Below, piece by piece: positions 47,267 to 59,012 of a stretch of DNA of 64,000 nt. Source of the DNA: Delphinus delphis (taxonomy: Eukaryota; Chordata; Mammalia; Artiodactyla; Delphinidae). Where the stretch lies: positions 930,001 through 994,000 of the forward strand of contig NW_027192650.1 of the NCBI RefSeq assembly GCF_949987515.2, written 5' to 3'. The notes beneath the pieces were generated by a model, which worked only from the letters and a program-made list of their open reading frames with translations, was not told where the DNA came from and did no database searches. The position numbers and the translations under genes are program-made. Numbering within the stretch: position 1 is the first letter of the stretch; each line of letters begins with the position of its first letter.

Positions 47267-50200
47267 ACAAACCGCGCCCTCACACGCACGCTCCCCCTAA
47301 AGCATTGCCGTACCCTCACCTGGACCCTAAACCGTCCCCGTCCCCTAACCCTAACCCTAGCCCGAACCCTAACCCTAACCCTTCCCCGAAGCCTGACCCT
47401 CACCCGTCCCCTAATCCTAACCCGTACGCTAACACTAACCCGCGCCCTGACACGCACGCTCCCCCTAAAGCGTTGCCGTACCCTCACCTGGACCCTAAAC
47501 CGTCCCCGTTCCCTAACCCTAACCCTAGCCCGAACCCTAACCCTAACCCTTCCCCGAAGCCTGACCCTCACCCATCCCCTAATCCTAACCCGTACGCTAA
47601 CACTAACCCGCGCCCTCACACGCACGCTCCCCCTAAAGCGTTGCCGTACCCTCACCTGGACCCTAAACCGTCCCCGTCCCCTAAACCTAACCCTAGCCCG
47701 AACCCTAACCCTAACCCTTCCCCGAAGCCTGACCCTCACCCGTCCCCTAATCCTAACCCGTACGCTAACACTAACCCGTGCCCTCACACGCACGCTCCCC
47801 CTAAAGCGTTGCCGTACCCTCACCTGGACCCTAAACCGTCCCCGTCCCCTAACCCTAACCGTAGCCCGAACCCTAACCATGACCCTTCCCCGAAGCCTGA
47901 CCCTCACCCGTCCCCTAATCCTAACCCGTACGCTAACACTAACCCGTGCCCTCACACGCACGCTCCCCCTAAAGCGTTGCCGTACCCTCACCTGGACCCT
48001 AAACCGTCCCCGTCCCCTAACCCTAACCGTAGCCCGAACCCTAACCCTGACCCTTCCCCGAAGCCTGACCCTCACCCGTCCCCTAATCCTAACACGTACG
48101 CTAACACTAACCCGCGCCCTCACACGCACGCTCCCCCTAATGCGTTGCCGTACCCTCACCTGGACCCTAAACCGTCCCCGTCCCCTAACCCTAACCCTAG
48201 CCCGAACCCTAACCCTAACCCTTCCCCGAAGCCTGACCCTCAACCGTCGCCTAATCCTAACCCGTACGCTAACACTAACCCGCGCCCTCACACGCACGCT
48301 CCCCCTAAAGCGTTGCCGTACCCTCACCTGGACCCTAAACCGTCCCCGTCCCTTAACCCTAACCCTAGCCCGAACCCTAACCCTAACCCTTCCCCGAAGC
48401 CTGACCCTCACCCGTCCCCTAATCCTAACCCGTACGCTAACACTAACCCGCGCCCTAACACGCACGCTCCCCCTAAAGCATTGCCGTACCCTCACCTGGA
48501 CCCTAAACCGTCCCCGTCCCCTAACCCTAACCCTAGCCCAAACCCTAACCCTAACCCTTCCCCGAAGCCTGACCCTCACCCGTCCCCTAATCCTAACCCG
48601 TACGCTAACACTAACCCGCGCCCTCACACGCACGCTCCCCCTAAAGCGTTGCCGTACCCTCACCTGGACCCTAAACCGTCCCCGTCCCCTAACCCTAACC
48701 CTAGCCCGAACCCTAACCCTGACCCTTCCCCGAAGCCTGACCCTCACCCGTCCCCTAATCCTAACCCGTACGCTAACACTAACCCGCGCCCTCACACGCA
48801 CGCTCCCCCTAAAGCGTTGCCGTACCCTCACCTGGACCCTAAACCGTCCCCGTCCCCTAACCCTAACCCTAGCCCGAACCCTAACCCTAACATTTCCCCG
48901 AAGCCTGACCCTCACCCGTCCCCTAATCCTAACCCGTACGCTAACACTAACCCGCGTCCTCACACGCACGCTCCCCCTAAAGCGTTGCCGTACCCTCACC
49001 TGGACCGTAAACCATCCCCGTCCCCTAACCCTAACCCTAGCCCGAACCCTAACCCTGACCCTTCCCCGAAGCCTGACCCTCACCCGTCCCCTAATCCTAA
49101 CCCGTACGCTAACACTAACCCGCGCCCTCAAACGCACGCTCCCCCTAAAGCATTGCCGTACCCTCACCTGGACCCTAAACCGTCCCCGTCCCCTAACCCT
49201 AACCCTAGCCCGAACCCTAACCCTAACATTTCCCCGAAGCCTGACCCTCACCCGTCCCCTAATCCTAACCCGTACACTAACACAAACCCGCGTCCTCACA
49301 CGCACGCTCCCCCTAAAGCGTTGCCGTACCCTCACCTGGACCGTAAACCGTCCCCGTCCCCTAACCCTAACCCTAGCCCGAACCCTAACCCTAACATTTC
49401 CCCGAAGCCTGACCCTCACCCGTCCCCTAATCCTAACACGTACGCTAACACTAACCCGCGCCCTCACACGCACGCTCCCCCTAATGCGTTGCCGTACCCT
49501 CACCTGGACCCTAAACCGTCCCCGTCCCCTAACCCTAACCCTAGCCCGAACCCTAACCCTAACCCTTCCCCGAAGCCTGACCCTCAACCGTCGCCTAATC
49601 CTAACCCGTACGCTAACACTAACCCGCGCCCTCACACGCACGCTCCCCCTAAAGCGTTGCCGTACCCTCACCTGGACCCTAAACCGTCCCCGTCCCTTAA
49701 CCCTAACCCTAGCCCGAACCCTAACCCTAACCCTTCCCCGAAGCCTGACCCTCACCCGTCCCCTAATCCTAACCCGTACGCTAACACTAACCCGCGCCCT
49801 AACACGCACGCTCCCCCTAAAGCGTTGCCGTACCCTCACCTGGACCCTAAACCGTCCCCGTCCCCTAACCCTAACCCTAGCCCAAACCCTAACCCTAACC
49901 CTTCCCCGAAGCCTGACCCTCACCCGTCCCCTAATCCTAACCCGTACGCTAACACTAACCCGCGCCCTCACACGCACGCTCCCCCTAAAGCGTTGCCGTA
50001 CCCTCACCTGGACCCTAAACCGTCCCCGTCCCCTAACCCTAACCCTAGCCCGAACCCTAACCCTGACCCTTCCCCGAAGCCTGACCCTCACCCGTCCCCT
50101 AATCCTAACCCGTACGCTAACACTAACCCGTGCCCTCACACGCACGCTCCCCCTAAAGCGTTGCCGTACCCAAACCTGGACCCTAAACCGTCCCCGTCCC

Positions 50201-50961
50201 CTAACCCTAACCCTAGCCCGAACCCTAACCCTGACCCTTCCCCGAAGCCTGACCCTCACCCGTCCCCTAATCCTAACACGTACGCTAACACTAACCCGCG
50301 CCCTCACACGCACGCTCCCCCTAATGCGTTGCCGTACCCTCACCTGGACCCTAAACCGTCCCCGTCCCCTAACCCTAACCCTAGCCCGAACCCTAACCCT
50401 AACATTTCCCCGAAGCCTGACCCTCACCCGTCCCCTAATCCTAACCCGTACGCTAACACAAACCCGCGCCCTCACACGCACGCTCCCCCTAAAGCGTTGC
50501 CGTACCCTCACCTGGACCGTAAACCGTCCCCGTCCCCTAACCCTAACCCTAGCCCGAACCCTAACACTAACCCTTCCCCGAAGCCTGACCCTCACCCATC
50601 CCCTAATCCTAACCCGTACACTAACACTAACCCGTGCCCTCACACGCACGCTCCCCCTAAAGCGTTGCCGTACCTTCACCTGGACCCTAAACCGTCCCCG
50701 TTCCCTAAACCTAACCCTAGCCCGAAACCTAACTCTAACCCTTCCCCGAAGCCTGACCCTCACTCGTCCCCTAATCCTAACCCGTACGCTAACACTAACC
50801 CGCGCCCTCACACGCACGCTCCCCCTAAAGCGTTGCCGTACCCTCACCTGGACCCTAAACCGTCCCAGTCCACTAACCCTAACCCTAGCCCTAACCCTAA
50901 CCCTAACCCTTCCCCGAAGCCTGACCCTCACCCGTCCCCTAATCCTAACCCGTACGCTAAC
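47267..50961 (+). repeat. Marker-bounded block, 22 monomers
   Basis: 3695 bp, 22 monomers minus the marker base only. Two adjacent monomers near 47840 and 48008 share AACCGTAGCC and CCCGTGCCC, a single-monomer duplication. About 48060-48785 and 49404-50129 are duplicates at exactly 1344 bp (8 monomers), both starting with AACACGTACG and CTAATGCGTTGCC. From about 49960 it enters the supra-repeat that continues to 55.8 kb. Confidence 0.88.
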
Positions 50962-51464
50962 ACAAACCGCGAACTCACACGCACGCTCCACCTAAAGCAT
51001 TGCCGTACCCTCACCTGGACCCTAAACCGTCCCCGTCCCCTAACCCTAACCCTAGCCCGAACCCTAACCCTGACCCTTCCCCGAAGCCTGACCCTCACCC
51101 GTCCCCTAATCCTAACCCGTACGCTAACACTAACCCGCGCCCTCACACGCACGCTCCCCCTAAAGCATTGCCATACCCTCACCTGGACCCTAAACCGTCC
51201 CCGTCCCCTAACCCTAACCCTAGCCCAAACCCTAACCCTAACCCTTCCCCGAAGCCTGACCCTCACTCGTCCCCTAATCCTAACCCATACGCTAACACTA
51301 ACCCGCGCCCTCACACGCACGCTCCCCCTAAAGCGTTGCTGTACCCTCACCTGGACCCTAAACCGTCCCAGTCCACTAACCCTAACCCTAGCCCGAACCC
51401 TAACCCTAACCCTTCCCCGAAGCCTGACCCTCACCCGTCCCCTAATCCTAACCCGTACGCTAAC
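50962..51464 (+). repeat. Marker-bounded block, 3 monomers (first copy)
   Basis: 503 bp, 3 monomers minus one base. The marker is followed by CGCGAACTC and CTCCACCTAAAG. Monomer 2 has CCCATACGC, and monomer 3 has GTTGCTGTACC (near 51347) followed by CCCAGTCCACT. The same short block recurs at 52976 and 55326. Confidence 0.9.
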
Positions 51465-52975
51465 ACAAACCGCGCCCTCACACGCACACTCCCCCTAAAG
51501 CATTGCCGTACCCTCACCTGGACCCTAAACCGTCCCCGTCCCCTAACCCTAACCCTAGCCCGAACCCTAACCCTAACCCTTCCCTGAAGCCTGACCCTCA
51601 CCCGTCCCCTAATCCTAACCCGTACGCTAACACTAACCCGCGCCCTCACACGCACGCTCCCCCTAAAGCATTGCCATAGCCTCACCTGGACCCTAAACCG
51701 TTCCCGTCCCATAACCCTAACGCTAGACCGAACCCTAAGCCTAACCCTTCCCCGAAGCCTGACCCTCACCAGTCCCCTAATCCTAACACGTACGCTAACC
51801 CTAACCCGCGCCCTCACACGCACGCTCCCCCTAAAGCGTTGCCGTACCCTCACCTGGACCCTAAACCGTCCCCGTCCCCTAACCCTAACCCTAGCCCAAA
51901 CCCTAACCCTAACCCTTCCCCGGAGCCTGACCCTCAACCGTCCCCTAATCCTAACCCGTACGCTAACCCTAACCCGCGCCCTCTCACGCACGCTCCCCCT
52001 AAAGCGTTGCCGTACCCTCACCTGGACCCTAAACCGTCCCCGTCCCCTAACCCTAACCCTAGCCCGAACCCTAACCCTGACCCTTCCCCGAAGCCTGACC
52101 CTCACCCGTCCCCTAATCCTAACCCGTACGCTAACACTAACCCGTGCCCTCACACGCACGCTCCCCCTAAAGCGTTGCCGTACCCTCACCTGGACCCTAA
52201 ACCGTCCCCGTCCCCTAACCCTAACCCTAGCCCGAACCCTAACCCTGACCCTTCCCCGAAGCCTGACCCTCACCCGTCCCCTAATCCTAACAAGTACGCT
52301 AACACTAACCCGCGCCCTCACACGCACGCTCCCCCTAATGCGTTGCCGTACCCTCACCTGGACCCTAAACCGTCCCCGTCCCCTAACCCTAACCCTAGCC
52401 CGAACCCTAACCCTAACATTTCCCCGAAGCCTGACCCTCACCCGTCCCCTAATCCTAACCCGTACGCTAACACAAACCCGCGCCCTCACACGCACGCTCC
52501 CCCTAAAGCGTTGCCGTACCCTCACCTGGACCGTAAACCGTCCCCGTCCCCTAACCCTAACCCTAGCCCGAACCCTAACACTAACCCTTCCCCGAAGCCT
52601 GACCCTCACCCATCCCCTAATCCTAACCCGTACACTAACACTAACCCGTGTCCTCACACGCACGCTCCCCCTAAAGCGTTGCCGTACCTTCACCTGGACC
52701 CTAAACCGTCCCCGTTCCCTAAACCTAACCCTAGCCCGAAACCTAACCCTAACCCTTCCCCGAAGCCTGACCCTCACTCGTCCCCTAATCCTAACCCGTA
52801 CGCTAACACTAACCCGCGCCCTCACACGCACGCTCCCCCTAAAGCGTTGCCGTACCCTCACCTGGACCCTAAACCGTCCCAGTCCACTAACCCTAACCCT
52901 AGCCCTAACCCTAACCCTAACCCTTCCCCGAAGCCTGACCCTCACCCGTCCCCTAATCCTAACCCGTACGCTAAC
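51465..52975 (+). repeat. Marker-bounded block, 9 monomers
   Basis: 1511 bp, 9 monomers minus one base. Variants in order: CACACTCCCCC, TTCCCTGAAGC, GCCATAGCC, AACGCTAGACC (near 51719), CCCCGGAGCC (near 51919), CCTCTCACGC, CCCGTGCCC, AACAAGTACG (near 52289), CTAATGCG, AACATTTCC and TACCTTCACC. With the preceding short block it forms one 12-monomer (2014 bp) supra-repeat. It is not related to the equally long block at 7811. Confidence 0.9.
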
Positions 52976-53478
52976 ACAAACCGCGCCCTCACACGCACGC
53001 TCCACCTAAAGCATTGCCGTACCCTCACCTGGACCCTAAACCGTCCCCGTCCCCTAACCCTAACCCTAGCCCGAACCCTAACCCTAACCCTTCCCCGAAG
53101 CCTGACCCTCACCCGTCCCCTAATCCTAACCCGTACGCTAACACTAACCCGCGCCCTCACACGCACGCTCCCCCTAAAGCATTGCCATACCCTCACCTGG
53201 ACCCTAAACCGTCCCCGTCCCCTAACCCTAACCCTAGCCCAAACCCTAACCCTAACCCTTCCCCGAAGCCTGACCCTCACTCGTCCCCTAATCCTAACCC
53301 ATACGCTAACACTAACCCGCGCCCTCACACGCACGCTCCCCCTAAAGCGTTGCTGTACCCTCACCTGGACCCTAAACCGTCCCAGTCCACTAACCCTAAC
53401 CCTAGCCCGAACCCTAACCCTAACCCTTCCCCGAAGCCTGACCCTCACCCGTCCCCTAATCCTAACCCGTACGCTAAC
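52976..53478 (+). repeat. Marker-bounded block, 3 monomers (second copy)
   Basis: 503 bp. It repeats 50962-51464 at offset 2014, sharing CTCCACCTAAAG, GTTGCTGTACC and CCCATACGC. It differs in the restored CGCGCCCTC after the marker and in CCCTAACCC for CCCTGACCC in the first monomer. Confidence 0.9.
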
Positions 53479-55325
53479 ACAAACCGCGCCCTCACACGCA
53501 CACTCCCCCTAAAGCATTGCCGTACCCTCACCTGGACCCTAAACCGTCCCCGTCCCCTAACCCTAACCCTAGCCCGAACCCTAACCCTAACCCTTCCCTG
53601 AAGCCTGACCCTCACCCGTCCCCTAATCCTAACCCGTACGCTAACACTAACCCGCGCCCTCACACGCACGCTCCCCCTAAAGCATTGCCATAGCCTCACC
53701 TGGACCCTAAACCGTTCCCGTCCCCTAACCCTAACGCTAGACCGAACCCTAAGCCTAACCCTTCCCCGAAGCCTGACCCTCACCAGTCCCCTAATCCTAA
53801 CACGTACGCTAACACTAACCCGCGCCCTCACACGCACGCTCCCCCTAAAGCGTTGCCGTACCCTCACCTGGACCCTAAACCGTTCCCGTCCCCTAACCCT
53901 AACGCTAGACCGAACCCTAAGCCTAACCCTTCCCCGAAGCCTGACCCTCACCAGTCCCCTAATCCTAACACGTACGCTAACCCTAACCCGCGCCCTCACA
54001 CGCACGCTCCCCCTAAAGCGTTGCCGTACCCTCACCTGGACCCTAAACCGTCCCCGTCCCCTAACCCTAACCCTAGCCCAAACCCTAACCCTAACCCTTC
54101 CCCGGAGCCTGACCCTCAACCGTCCCCTAATCCTAACCCGTACGCTAACCCTAACCCGCGCCCTCTCACGCACGCTCCCCCTAAAGCGTTGCCGTACCCT
54201 CACCTGGACCCTAAACCGTCCCCGTCCCCTAACCCTAACCCTAGCCCAAACCCTAACCCTAACCCTTCCCCGGAGCCTGACCCTCAACCGTCCCCTAATC
54301 CTAACCCGTACGCTAACCCTAACCCGCGCCCTCTCACGCACGCTCCACCTAAAGCGTTGCCGTACCCTCACCTGGACCCTAAACCGTCCCCGTCCCCTAA
54401 CCCTAACCCTAGCCCGAACCCTAACCCTGACCCTTCCCCGAAGCCTGACCCTCACCCGTCCCCTAATCCTAACCCGTACGCTAACACTAACCCGTGCCCT
54501 CACACGCACGCTCCCCCTAAAGCGTTGCCGTACCCTCACCTGGACCCTAAACCGTCCCCGTCCCCTAACCCTAACCCTAGCCCGAACCCTAACCCTGACC
54601 CTTCCCCGAAGCCTGACCCTCACCCGTCCCCTAATCCTAACAAGTACGCTAACACTAACCCGCGCCCTCACACGCACGCTCCCCCTAATGCGTTGCCGTA
54701 CCCTCACCTGGACCCTAAACCGTCCCCGTCCCCTAACCCTAACCCTAGCCCGAACCCTAACCCTAACATTTCCCCGAAGCCTGACCCTCACCCGTCCCCT
54801 AATCCTAACCCGTACGCTAACACAAACCCGCGCCCTCACACGCACGCTCCCCCTAAAGCGTTGCCGTACCCTCACCTGGACCGTAAACCGTCCCCGTCCC
54901 CTAACCCTAACCCTAGCCCGAACCCTAACACTAACCCTTCCCCGAAGCCTGACCCTCACCCATCCCCTAATCCTAACCCGTACACTAACACTAACCCGTG
55001 TCCTCACACGCACGCTCCCCCTAAAGCGTTGCCGTACCTTCACCTGGACCCTAAACCGTCCCCGTTCCCTAAACCTAACCCTAGCCCGAAACCTAACCCT
55101 AACCCTTCCCCGAAGCCTGACCCTCACTCGTCCCCTAATCCTAACCCGTACGCTAACACTAACCCGCGCCCTCACACGCACGCTCCCCCTAAAGCGTTGC
55201 CGTACCCTCACCTGGACCCTAAACCGTCCCAGTCCACTAACCCTAACCCTAGCCCTAACCCTAACCCTAACCCTTCCCCGAAGCCTGACCCTCACCCGTC
55301 CCCTAATCCTAACCCGTACGCTAAC
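53479..55325 (+). repeat. Marker-bounded block, 11 monomers with two monomer doublings
   Basis: 1847 bp, 11 monomers minus one base. It is the 9-monomer block at 51465 with two adjacent monomers each doubled in place: the AACGCTAGACC monomer (53728 and again near 53900) and the CCCCGGAGCC monomer (near 54101 and 54269). The order is therefore A-A-B-B where the sister has A-B. The rest follows the sister at offset 2350, including AACAAGTACG near 54640. Confidence 0.9.
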
Positions 55326-55828
55326 ACAAACCGCGCCCTCACACGCACGCTCCACCTAAAGCATTGCCGTACCCTCACCTGGACCCTAAACCGTCCCCGT
55401 CCCCTAACCCTAACCCTAGCCCGAACCCTAACCCTAACCCTTCCCCGAAGCCTGACCCTCACCCGTCCCCTAATCCTAACCCGTACGCTAACACTAACCC
55501 GCGCCCTCACACGCACGCTCCCCCTAAAGCATTGCCATACCCTCACCTGGACCCTAAACCGTCCCCGTCACCTAACCCTAACCCTAGCCCAAACCCTAAC
55601 CCTAACCCTTCCCCGAAGCCTGACCCTCACTCGTCCCCTAATCCTAACCCATACGCTAACACTAACCCGCGCCCTCACACGCACGCTCCCCCTAAAGCGT
55701 TGCCGTACCCTCACCTGGACCCTAAACCGTCCCAGTCCACTAACCCTAACCCTAGCCCGAACCCTAACCCTAACCCTTCCCCGAAGCCTGACCCTCACCC
55801 GTCCCCTAATCCTAACCCGTACGCTAAC
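55326..55828 (+). repeat. Marker-bounded block, 3 monomers (third copy)
   Basis: 503 bp, third copy of the short block. It lacks the GTTGCTGTACC change of the first two copies and has GTCACCTAACC near 55567. CTCCACCTAAAG directly after the marker is shared with the other two copies. Confidence 0.9.
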
Positions 55829-57171
55829 ACAAACCGCGCCCTCACACGCACACTCCCCCTAAAGCATTGCCGTACCCTCACCTGGACCCTAAACCGTCCC
55901 CGTCCCCTAACCCTAACCCTAGCCCGAACCCTAACCCTAACACTTCCCTGAAGCCTGACCCTCACCCGTCCCCTAATCCTAACCCGTACGCTAACACTAA
56001 CCCGCGCCCTCTCACGCACGCTCCCCCTAAAGCATTGCCGTACCCTCACCTGGACCCTAAACCGTCCCCGTCCCCTAACCCTAACCCTAGCCCGAACCCT
56101 AACCCTGACCCTTCCCCGAAGCCTGACCCTCACCCGTCCCCTAATCCTAACCCGTACGCTAACACTAACCCGCGCCCTCACACGCACGCTCCCCCTAAAG
56201 CATTGCCGTATCCTCACCTGGACCCTAAACCGTCCCCGTCCCCTAACCCTAACCCTAGTCCGAACCCTAACCCTAACCCTTCTCCGAAGCCTGACCCTCA
56301 CCCGTCCCCTAATCCTAACCCGTACGCTAACACTAACCCGCGCCCTCACACGCACACTCCCCCTAAAGCGTTGCCATACCCTCACCTGGACCCTAAACCG
56401 TCCCCGTCACCTAACCCTAACCCTAGCCCGAACCCTAAACCTGACCCTTCCCCGAAGCCTGACCCTCACCCGTCCCCTAATCCTAACCCGTACGCTAACA
56501 CTAACCCGAGCCCTCACACGCACACTCCCCCTAAAGCGTTGCCGTACCCTCACCTGGTCCCTAAACCGTCCCCGTCCACTAACCCTAACCCTAGCCCGAA
56601 CCCTAACCCTGAATCTTCCCCGAAGCCTGACCCTCACCCGTCCCCTAATCCTAACCCGTACGCTAACACTAACCCATGCCGTCACACGCACGCTCCCCCT
56701 AAAGCGTTGCCGTACCCTCACCTGGACCCTAAACCGTCCCCGTCCCCTTACCCTAACCGTAACCCGAACCCTAACCCTGAGCCTTCCCCGAAGCCTGACC
56801 CTCACCCGTCCCCTAATCCTAGCCCGTACGCTAACACTAACCCGCGCCCTCACACGCACGCTCCCCCTAAAGCGTTGCCGTACCCTCACCTGGACCCTAA
56901 ACCGTCCCCGTCCCCTAACCCTAACCCTAGCCCGAACCCTAACCCTAACCCTTCCCCGAAGCCTGACCCTCACCCGTCCCCTAATCCTAACCCGTACGCT
57001 AACACTAACCCCCGCCCTCACACGCACGCTCCCCCTAAAACGTTGCCGTACCCTCACCTGGACCCTAAACCGTCCCCGTCCCCTAACCCTAACCCTAGCC
57101 CGAACCCTAACCCTAAGCCTTCCCCGAAGCCTGACCCTCACCCGTCCCCTAATCCTAACACGTACGCTAAC
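55829..57171 (+). repeat. Marker-bounded block, 8 monomers
   Basis: 1343 bp, 8 monomers minus one base. The first monomer continues the supra-repeat (TTCCCTGAAGC), then the block leaves it. About 56040-56800 is homologous to about 62073-62833 (offset 6033), sharing ACCTGGTCCC near 56552, CCCTGAATCTTCC near 56608 and CCCCTTACCC near 56744. Its last monomer lacks the CCCAGTCCACT change normally found before a marker. Confidence 0.88.
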
Positions 57172-58910
57172 ACAAACCGCGCCCTCACACGCACGCTCCC
57201 CCTAAAGCATTGCCGTACCCTCACCTGGACCCTAAACCGTCCCCGTCCCCTAACCCTAACCCTAGCCCGAACCCTAACCCTAACCCTTCCCCGAAGCCTG
57301 ACCCTCAACCGTCGCCTAATCCTAACCCGTACGCTAACACTAACCCGCGCCCTCACACGCACGCTCCCCCTAAAGCGTTGCCGTACCCTCACCTGGACCC
57401 TAAACCGTCCCCGTCCCCTAACCCTAACCCTAGCCCGAACCCTAACCCTAACCCTTCCCCGAAGCCTGACCCTCAACCGTCCCCTAATCCTAACCCGTAC
57501 GGTAACACTAACCCGCGCCTTCACACGCACGCTCCCCCTAAAGCGTTCCCGTACCCTCACCTGGACCCTAAACCGTCCCCGTCCCCTAACCCTAACCCTA
57601 GCCCGAACCCTAACCCTAACCCTTCCCCGAAGCCTGACCCTCACCAGTCCCCTAATCCTAACCCGTACGCTAACACTAACCCACGCCCTCACACGCACGC
57701 TCCCCCTAAAGCGTTGCCGTACCCTCACCTGGACCCTAAACCGTCCCCGTCCCCTAACACTAACCCTAGCCCAAACCCTAACCCTAACCCTTCCCCGGAG
57801 CCTGACCCTCACCCGTCCCCTAATCCTAACCCGTACGCTAACCCTAACCCGCGCCCTCTCACGCACGCTCCCCCTAAAGCGTTGCCGTACCCTCACCTGA
57901 ACCCTAAACCGTCCCCGTCCCCTAACCCTAACCCTAGTCCGAACCCTAACCCTGACCCTTCCCCGAAGCCTGACCCTCACCCGTCCCCTAATCCTAACCC
58001 GTACGCTAACACTAACCCGCATCCTCACACGCACGCTCCCCCTAAAGCGTTGCCGTACCCGCACCTGGACCCTAAACCGTCCCCGTCCCCTAAACCTAAC
58101 CCTAGCCCGAACCCTAACCCTGACCCTTCCCCGAAGCCTGACCCTCACCCGTCCCCTAATCCTAACACGTACGCTAACACTAACCCGCGCCCTCACACGC
58201 ACGCTCCCCCTAATGCGTTGCCGTACCCTCACCTGGACCCTAAACCGTCCCCGTCCCCTAACCCTAACCCTAGCCCGAACCCTAACCCTAACCCTTCCCC
58301 GAAGCCTGACCCTCAACCGTCGCCTAATCCTAACCCGTACGCTAACACTAACCCGCGCCCTCACACGCACGCTCCCCCTAAATCGTTGCCGTACCCTCAC
58401 CTGGACCCTAAACCGTCCCCGTCCCCTAACCCTAGCCCGAACCCTAACCCTAACCCTTCCCCGAAGCCTGACCCTCACCCGTCCCCTAATCCTAACCCGT
58501 ACGCTAACACTAACCCGCGCCCTCACACGCACGCTCCCCCTAAAGCGTTGCCGTACCCTCACCTGGACCCTAAACCGTCCCCTTCCCCTAACCCTAACCC
58601 TAGCCCAAACCCTAACCCTAACCCTTCCCCGAAGCCTGACCCTCACCCGTCCCCTAATCCTAACCCGTACGCTAACACTAACCCGCGCCCTCACACGCAC
58701 GCTCCCCCTAAAGCGTTGCCGTACCCTCACCTGGACCCTAAACCGTCCCCGTCCCCTAACCCTAACCCTAGCCCGAACCCTAACCCTAACATTTCCCCGA
58801 AGCCTGACCCTCACCCGTCCCCTAATCCTAACCCGTACGCTAACACAAACCCACGTCCTCACACGCACGCTCCCCCTAAAGCGTTGCCGTACCCTCACCT
58901 GGACCGTAAA
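57070..58910 (+). repeat. 1841-bp tandem duplication, unit 1
   Basis: Eleven monomers, one of them 162 bp, repeated immediately at 58911-60745. In-frame translations of the two units are the same over the shared length. Each unit contains one marker (57172, 59013). Confidence 0.88.
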
Positions 58911-59012
58911 CCGTCCCCGTCCCCTAACCCTAACCCTAGCCCGAACCCTAACCCTAAGCCTTCCCCGAAGCCTGACCCTCACCCGTCCCCTAATCCTAAC
59001 ACGTACGCTAAC
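57172..59012 (+). repeat. Marker-bounded block, 11 monomers, first copy of an 1841-bp duplication
   Basis: 1841 bp, 11 monomers minus seven bases (the marker and a 6-bp hexamer loss at about 58430). It is followed directly by a copy of itself. CGTACGGTAAC lies 327 bp after the marker. Other variants: CCCCGGAGCC near 57793, ACCTGAACCC near 57895, CCCGCACCTGG near 58057, CTAATGCGTTGCC near 58211, CTAAATCGTTGCC near 58378 and CCCCTTCCCC near 58580. Confidence 0.9.
58391..58552 (+). repeat. 162-bp monomer (one hexamer lost)
   Basis: One CCCTAA of the telomeric core is missing at about 58430, leaving CCGTCCCCTAACCCTAG. The monomer therefore has 27 hexamers and keeps both hexamer phase and reading frame. 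Monomer edges are arbitrary in a tandem array; these are approximate. Confidence 0.85.
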
